The notes beneath the pieces are model-generated. The model was not told the origin of the DNA. It saw nothing but the letters and a program-made list of their open reading frames with translations, and did no database searches. A stretch of 64,000 nucleotides of DNA from Oxytricha trifallax (taxonomy: Eukaryota; Ciliophora; Spirotrichea; Sporadotrichida; Oxytrichidae): assembly GCA_000711775.1 (NCBI GenBank), contig ARYC01002499.1, forward strand, positions 1-64,000. The letters are read 5' to 3'. Positions 58,840 to 64,000 of this stretch are shown piece after piece. The first letter of the stretch is position 1; each line of letters starts with the position of its first letter. Position numbers and translations under genes: made by a program.

Positions 58840-59770
58840 TTACAATATTTTTATAACAATTCATGAGTTAATTAAAATATATCTAAATCTAAACAAATGA
58901 CTAAGTATAAAAATTAATAGTAATATTTTGATGAGAGAATTATTCTTACTTAATGTTGTTGCAATAGATTTTATTAAAACGCATATTATATTATATTTTG
59001 TTATTTTATTAAATGTTTTGACTTTATATATTAAACTATTAAATAAATTATTTAAATTTTGATTGTTAATATTTTTGTGAACTCTTTTATGAATGCGAGT
59101 CTGTTGTACCATTGCCACACTTAAACAAGTCTGACCCACTAATTTAAAATAAATGAACTAAATTTAGTATAAAAAATTCTCTCACTTTTTTACCAACTCT
59201 AATATAGAATGTCATTTTAAGTATATGATTTCAATTCTTCGAAAAGATATTCTGGATAGTTAGAGTTCATTTTAATTTATTTAATAACAGACTTTTTTGA
59301 AGATTATACTTGACTTTCCTAAACTTTTATATATTATTTAATTGTTATGGTAATTATTTTAATTTTAAATCAATTAATAATAATAATTTAGAAAAATTAA
59401 ATAAATAAATTTAGACTAATTAAAAATACACAGTCGTGTTATTGATTTAAAACTCACTGTCCAAAGTTAATATATATTTTATATCCATCATGATGGACTT
59501 TTGCATAATAAATAAAATATAATCATAAATCATTTATTATATTTAATTATTATTAAATAAATATATAAATTGTATTCACAAGAAGTTTTATGTATGATTC
59601 TATTATTTTAGTAGTTCTATTTGGCACTATTTATATATTTTTTGGTTTTATTAGCTTTCCTTTAAAATACCCAAACTTGCCGTTGAAAAATATAATAAGA
59701 ATAATTTCAATAATTTCAATAATATATTTTAATATTTTTAATCTTAAAATGGAAAATCATCTAGATTAAA
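58840..59770. other. AT-rich region, weak coding-like patch at 59040-59140
   Basis: On the minus strand 59139-59065 reads MGQTCLSVAMVQQTRIHKRV in one frame and a similarly plausible text in another. The rest of the frame is AT-driven. No gene is claimed. Confidence 0.3.
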
Positions 59771-59825
59771 ATGGATACACCATTACCATGAAAACGGTTC
59801 ACTAATCAATGCGAGACTATATTGA

Positions 59826-59924
59826 TATCAGAGTTAAATCTTTGATCAACAATTAGAAACTGATGATGAGTTAAGGGCATTGGATGAAATGAGAGAAGAA
59901 TTTTATAGTTTCTTTGGTAAATGA
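59826..59924 (+). other. Short protein-like frame ending in TGA (possible terminal exon segment)
   Basis: After TGA 59823-59825 the frame reads QQLETDDELRALDEMREEFY and ends SFFGK at TGA 59922-59924. It looks like the C-terminus of a protein in the ciliate code and is richer in G+C than its surroundings. It may be a lone macronuclear-destined segment. No family recognised. Confidence 0.4.
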
Positions 59925-60562
59925 TGTTAAGTACGCCATTATATCAACAAACTAAGATTCAGACAACATATTATATAATTCTCAAACTTAATTAATTTTA
60001 TTATTTTTTACTGAAATCTTTTGAATGCTTATTTAAGAAATGAGACCAGAGCGTTTCGTCACAATCTAATTAATATTAAATATTCAGTGTTTCTGAATGT
60101 GTCACTTTAAGAAGAAATTATTTTTTTCATAAATTAAAATTAAAATAAATATATTTTTTAAAAAGTTTATTTAATTTAAACATATAAATAATGTAGATTA
60201 CTTAATTTTTTTAATTAATTTTAGCCTAATAAATATTTATAATTAATGTTAAAAAGTAATTAATTTATTAAATAAATAGAAATTATAATATATTAACATT
60301 AATTGAAATTTCATTAATTTAAAAGAAAATTTTTAATTTTTATGAATTATTTTTGTTGTTGGAAGTTTTATATATATTTTTAAAAAAGCACTCGTGACAT
60401 TCAAAACCCCAAAACCCTTTCAGTAGTTTGATTGAGTTTTTGATTGATAAAAGTAGACTATTAGTGCATACTTTATTAGGGTTTTAATAGGGTTTATGTA
60501 GGGGTTTAATGTTTAAATGTTAGTAATTTAAGTGATTATAACAAGCGAGTTTTTTAAATATT

Positions 60563-62017
60563 TCACACAAACATAAGCTTAGTGTCATGTTGCAGTTCTC
60601 TGAATTTTATCTTTCTTAGTTGATGTTTGATTGTTGCTATTGTTTGTTAATTCTCTTAGCTTTGCTTGATAATAGTTGAGTATGCAAGTTCTCTGAGACC
60701 TCCATTTATTTTATTTTTCTCGAGATATTGTTTGATTCTCTGCTTAGAATCTCTCTCACCCCTGCAGCAAAAGTAATCGTTTCTTGGCATGTCGCTCTCC
60801 ACTATTATTACTGCTAGAGCCCAGATATCCCATTAAGTGTCTCCATCTCTCCAATCCTCTCTCTCAGGGAAATATCCAGGAGTGCCGTATACATTTCCTT
60901 ATGCAGAGGCTTGCACTCTTTGAGCTCTGTTGAAGTCTATAATATAAAACTCTAAGAGGCTGAAAGTTTATCATGATGTTCTCTGGCTTTAAGTCTCTAT
61001 GAACATAACCAAGCTTGTGAAGCTCTTCAATCCCCTCAACTATCTGCTATACTATCTAGCCAATTTATCTCTGACATCTATTGTCAGATAAGAATTCTCT
61101 GTAAGTCATTTCAAGTAAAGGAAGCCTGAAGGCTACATGATCTTTACCAAGTAAAAAAGCATCAAGCTAGATGATATGCCTGCACTCATTTAACTTTGCT
61201 TTTTAAAGAGCATAATACTCATTAGCAAATTCCATTTGGAACTTGTCATCAGCAAGGAAGTAATTGAAAGGATATATCTTGTAAGCATATTAGTCATCAG
61301 TAATTACTCTCTTCTCAACTTTATCTTCAAGAGTAAGGTAGCTTTCTAGGCAAGAATCTAAGTCAATAATTTTTAATATAGGAATCTTCATTGCTTCAAT
61401 TTTAACCATTATTTTATTGATCTCAGAGACTGGAAAGTTCTTGACTGCTTTCTTCATTTTAACTTACTTCTAGACTTCAACTCTAAGAGACTCCACTGGG
61501 TTTCTTGATCTCATCTTCTCTTTTAGAGGAATTTATTACCAGTAGGTTCATGAATAAAGACAAAACTTTAATTGTGCTTTTTCTTTAAGTGCACTTTGAG
61601 ATCTCTAGTATGAGAATATGGCTTCTCACAGAACTCACAGACATACTTCCCATCTTTCTTTTAATGCTGGAGATATAACCTTGGCATATCGTTGTGTATA
61701 TCTCTCAAGTGTCTTTTATAAGTCGACTAGTAAGGGAAAACTTTATTGCATTCTTTGCATTAATAGTCAACTTTAGCTGGAATTTATTAATGCTCTATGG
61801 CGGGTTGTTTAACCTCCTCATCAATTTGCACAGCTTCTTTGATAACATCTTGCTTAACTTATATTTAAATCTCAAAGCTAGACTGGTCAAAGTTGTCATA
61901 AGTAGGCTCCCACTGAGTACAAGCGTCTCTGGTCTTTACTTTTTTTGGTTGCTGGAATGATAATTTTGACTGATTTTACCCAAGTAATGCCGCTCTTCTC
62001 AGAAGGTTAGCGCTCAT
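60563..62017 (-). pseudogene. TBE zinc-finger/kinase gene, frame-disrupted
   Basis: ATG 62015-62017 (MSANLLRRAALLGQNQSKLS). Two C2H2 fingers follow (CKECNKVFPYQSTYKRHLRD and CEFCEKPYSHTRDLKVHLKK). Then TGA near 61520 ends the first frame; kinase text continues in other frames: YVHRDLKPENIMI, an extra base before the DFN motif, GTPGYFPERED, and a C-terminus KIKFRELQHDTK ending at TGA 60563-60565. The longer N-terminal extension before the fingers distinguishes this subfamily from the gene at 35. At least two frame changes mean it is not functional. Confidence 0.82.
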
Positions 62018-62159
62018 TTTAGTTTGCTGATATATTTTATTATAATAATGATAAAATATACCTTGATAAACTTTAATAGTCGAGTATAAGACACTCTGGT
62101 AGATTTTCGTCTGAGAGTTTAGAAAATTAAACAACCATAAAAGACTGTAAGTTGACATA

Positions 62160-62570
62160 TTTTATGAGAATTTTATTCGTTTTAGTAAATTAAAATACTC
62201 CTAATGAAGTTGTTTCTCTAGGAGGACCTCCAAATCAATTTGAACTTAATTTGGAGGTAAAATTATTAAACATTTTTTAATTTAATATGCTCCTAATTAA
62301 GTTTTAACCTTAAAATTTAACTCCTAATAAAGTTTAAACTTAATTTGGCGACCTCCTAAAATAATTAAACATTATTAGGAGCAATTTAATGGAGAAAGAA
62401 TGATAAAAATGGAAATCAATCTGTGAAACTGAGCAAGTTTTTCAATGCTTCTCCGCATATCTTTTAAAGGTTGACCTCCAGTAGGTCCACCCTATTTAGA
62501 AGTAAGATTTTAATAAACTTAGAATGGATATCCATAATTTTAAATTTCATTAACATTTCTAGAAAAAGGA
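62160..62570. other. TBE intergenic region with GGAGGTC/CTCCTAAT repeats
   Basis: Between divergent kinase and 22 kDa genes. Contains GGAGGACCTCC, several CTCCTAAT.AAGTTT copies and their inverses, presumably promoter/leader DNA of both genes. A related but shorter spacer is at 31040-31640 in the complete TBE. Confidence 0.45.
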
Positions 62571-62671
62571 AGCAAGATGGAGTCTATGAATGATGCAATG
62601 AAGAGAATCTCAAGATTTAATAGGAAAATATCGAAGTAAAGAGGACCTATATAGATATTTGGTATAGCAAG

Positions 62672-62707
62672 GTAAGTTCTTAACTAAGATTAATAAATCC
62701 ATTATAG
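62672..62707 (+). other. 36-nt intron in TBE 22 kDa gene
   Basis: GTAAGTTCTTAAC...CCATTATAG, the same length and place as the (interrupted) intron at 29987-30937. Confidence 0.7.
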
Positions 62708-63100
62708 TTGAATTGTTCTTGCCGACTTAGGAGGGAACTAAAATCTCATTCTTAAAAGCCTTACTGAGTGAAGAGAAAAAAGCTTTTAAGTCTAATGAAA
62801 TTACGATGATAGAGATACCTAACTACCCTGAAATATCAGTAACAAACCTAAATGACGATGCTATGAGTGATCCAGACGTAGCTCTCTACCTTCCATCAAA
62901 GCTACAACTCTCTAATAAGTTGCCAGAGAGAAACTTCTTCTTCGGTGTCCTTGGAACTCTGAAACCTGAGTACTTAAATGAAGTTATTTAAGAAGCTCAT
63001 AAGAAACGCTACAGTATCTCTCCTGAAGAAAAAGAGAAGCAAGGTATTAAAATTAGCGAGACCTGGCTCTAGGAACTTCAAAAGCATCCTTTCATCTCAA

Positions 63101-63126
63101 GTAAGCTTAGCCTTCTAACTTTATAG
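63101..63126 (+). other. 26-nt intron in TBE 22 kDa gene
   Basis: GTAAGCTTAG...CTTTATAG. Removing it joins FISS to KKPGTA in frame. The same structure is at 29570-29595. Confidence 0.7.
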
Positions 63127-63366
63127 AAAAACCTGGTACTGCTATATACTTGATGAAAGAGCGCAGCAAATTAAACAGAGAGAAAGCCTCAAGTAAAACA
63201 TGAATTGAGTAAGAGACTCTTCAAAGATTAATAAAAGCCAGAAGAGATGAACATAGATGCGGGAGCTGGCACAAAGAGAAGAAACATAGGCCCAAGCAAG
63301 CCTTAAGAGGAAGAAAAGAAAGAGAAGCCAAATCATTTTACAGGCAAATTTAATATGTGAGCTTAT

Positions 63367-64000
63367 TCATTCGTTTAAATCTAAAACTTATTTATATACA
63401 CAAAATCTCCCTTCTCTTGCGCATACTTTAGCTTTCTCATCGCTGAGTCTCTTAGCAGCACTCTTAATAAAATCGACTGTATCTATCTTCAAGTCATGCA
63501 TCAAGTGATAGAGTAGGAGTTTCTTGTAGTGGACTTTCAATAACCCCCAATATAATTCAATTCCATTGAACTGAGGACTGTAGGGAACATTAAATAAAGG
63601 TGTTATATTTAGGCGTTCATATTCCTTCCTTGTGTCTTTAGTTTTATGGACAGATAAGTTATCTACAAACAGAATAATCTCTTAGTCGGCGTACTTATCT
63701 CTGAGTTATTGCAAGAACTTTATGTATTATTCGGTCTTTATTGAGCGAGGATGGATAACATAAGTCTCGAGGCCACTATCTTCACTTATTCCACCGAGAA
63801 TAGCATGAGTTTACACCTTGACCTTTTAGTCATATACTTCAATATTGCTATATCTTTTATACCAAGACCTTGATATGAAGGTATTAAACGTGAATACTGC
63901 CTCATCAGCGTGTATGAACTTAATGTTATTAGTAATAGCCCTCTGCATTTAATCGAATATATATTTTAAATTATCCTTATAAAATGGAACATTAAAATCA
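63367..64000 (-). CDS. TBE transposase, DDE type (N-terminus outside window)
   Basis: The C-terminal 211 codons of a transposase homologous to 28301-29326, uninterrupted in the ciliate code to TGA 63367-63369. The catalytic residues are visible in HADEAVF, LFVDNLSVH and FNGIELYW. It ends 6 bp from the stop of the opposing 22 kDa gene. It is intact over the visible part, although its neighbours in the same element are broken. Confidence 0.9.

Larger units (their letters stand above)
62577..63360 (+). pseudogene. TBE 22 kDa-type gene with two small introns, frame-disrupted
   Basis: ATG 62577 (MESMNDAMKR as in the other subfamily). A frameshift in exon 1 is needed to reach DLYRYLVQQ. Intron 1 is at 62672-62707 (36 nt). 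Exon 2 reads VELFLPTQEGTKISFLKALL, EIPNYPEISVTNLNDDAMSD and QLSNKLPERNFFFGVLGTL, then EVIQEAHKKRYSISPEEK. Intron 2 is at 63101-63126 (26 nt). After another 1-nt shift near 63195 the basic tail reaches TGA 63358-63360. Exons are well conserved between subfamilies, so selection acted on this protein; its function is unknown. Confidence 0.8.
60402..64000. mobile_element. TBE transposon of a second subfamily, left part (continues past window)
   Basis: Begins CAAAACCCCAAAACCC at 60402 after ATT (60399-60401), a fitting ANT target. Gene order from the left tip is kinase (-), 22 kDa (+), transposase (-), the mirror of the 28181-33025 element. Sequence is clearly diverged from the other two TBEs. It is closest to the relic at 3275-4347. 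Confidence 0.93.

Noticed and set aside
58861..59139. 92-codon minus-strand frame
   Set aside because: Only the first ~25 codons look protein-like; the rest is Ile/Leu/Lys/Asn text from AT-rich DNA. Kept only as a weak patch.
61694..61960. 88-codon forward frame over the second-subfamily kinase
   Set aside because: Antisense of the zinc-finger region; the minus strand carries the conserved C2H2 motifs.

Overview
The window looks like germline (micronuclear) DNA of a spirotrich ciliate, most likely Oxytricha trifallax or a close relative. Three observations support this. Long reading frames stay open only if TAA and TAG are read as glutamine and TGA is the only stop. The DNA is extremely AT-rich and mostly non-coding. 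Transposons in it end in telomere-like CAAAACCCCAAAACCCC blocks and carry the three-gene set of TBE elements: a DDE transposase, a zinc-finger/kinase and a '22 kDa' protein. There are no bacterial-type operons, no rRNA and no recognisable tRNA.

Mobile DNA dominates. TBE elements lie at 1-1431 (right part, intact zinc-finger/kinase), 28181-33025 (complete, AAT on both sides) and 60402-64000 (left part of a different subfamily). A short relic lies at about 3275-4347. In the complete element the transposase frame is open, while the kinase and 22 kDa genes are broken. The 22 kDa gene has two tiny introns (36 and 26 nt) conserved in both copies, and a foldback transposon (30006-30914) sits inside the first one.

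Three full-length copies of an apparently undescribed retroelement-like family lie at 9803-11428 (+), 36455-38075 (-) and 42334-45067 (+). Each is about 1.6 kb before later insertions, carries one frame of about 445-487 codons, ends in a conserved hairpin region plus an ATT-rich tail, and is flanked by a 16-19 bp target duplication. None encodes a visible reverse transcriptase. For the first copy, a paralogous locus at about 21990 preserves the empty site.

A second notable system is a pair of long-inverted-repeat elements (11604-13879 and about 22265-23339) carrying a Rep-like SF3 helicase of the type found in CRESS-DNA replicons. Iteron-like repeats lie in their arms. Both are embedded at the same place in a larger duplicated unit (copy A about 8765-14900, copy B about 20955-24345, right tail only in copy C about 6090-6760), which also carries an intron-containing gene of unknown function.

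The rest is filled by foldback or MITE-like elements: a TAGGAATACATT-ended family, a TGTTCTGACC-ended family with 6 bp target duplications, a G-run/CTAAGTCGGTGGC family, and several single large palindromes up to 2.4 kb. Nesting reaches three levels at 42334-45067. A few short GC-richer islands (4909-5570, 20677-20955, 35000-35450, 47305-47512, 56450-56692, 59826-59924) have protein-like frames. They may be macronuclear-destined segments or gene relics. The rest of the window is AT-rich DNA in which no gene is visible.
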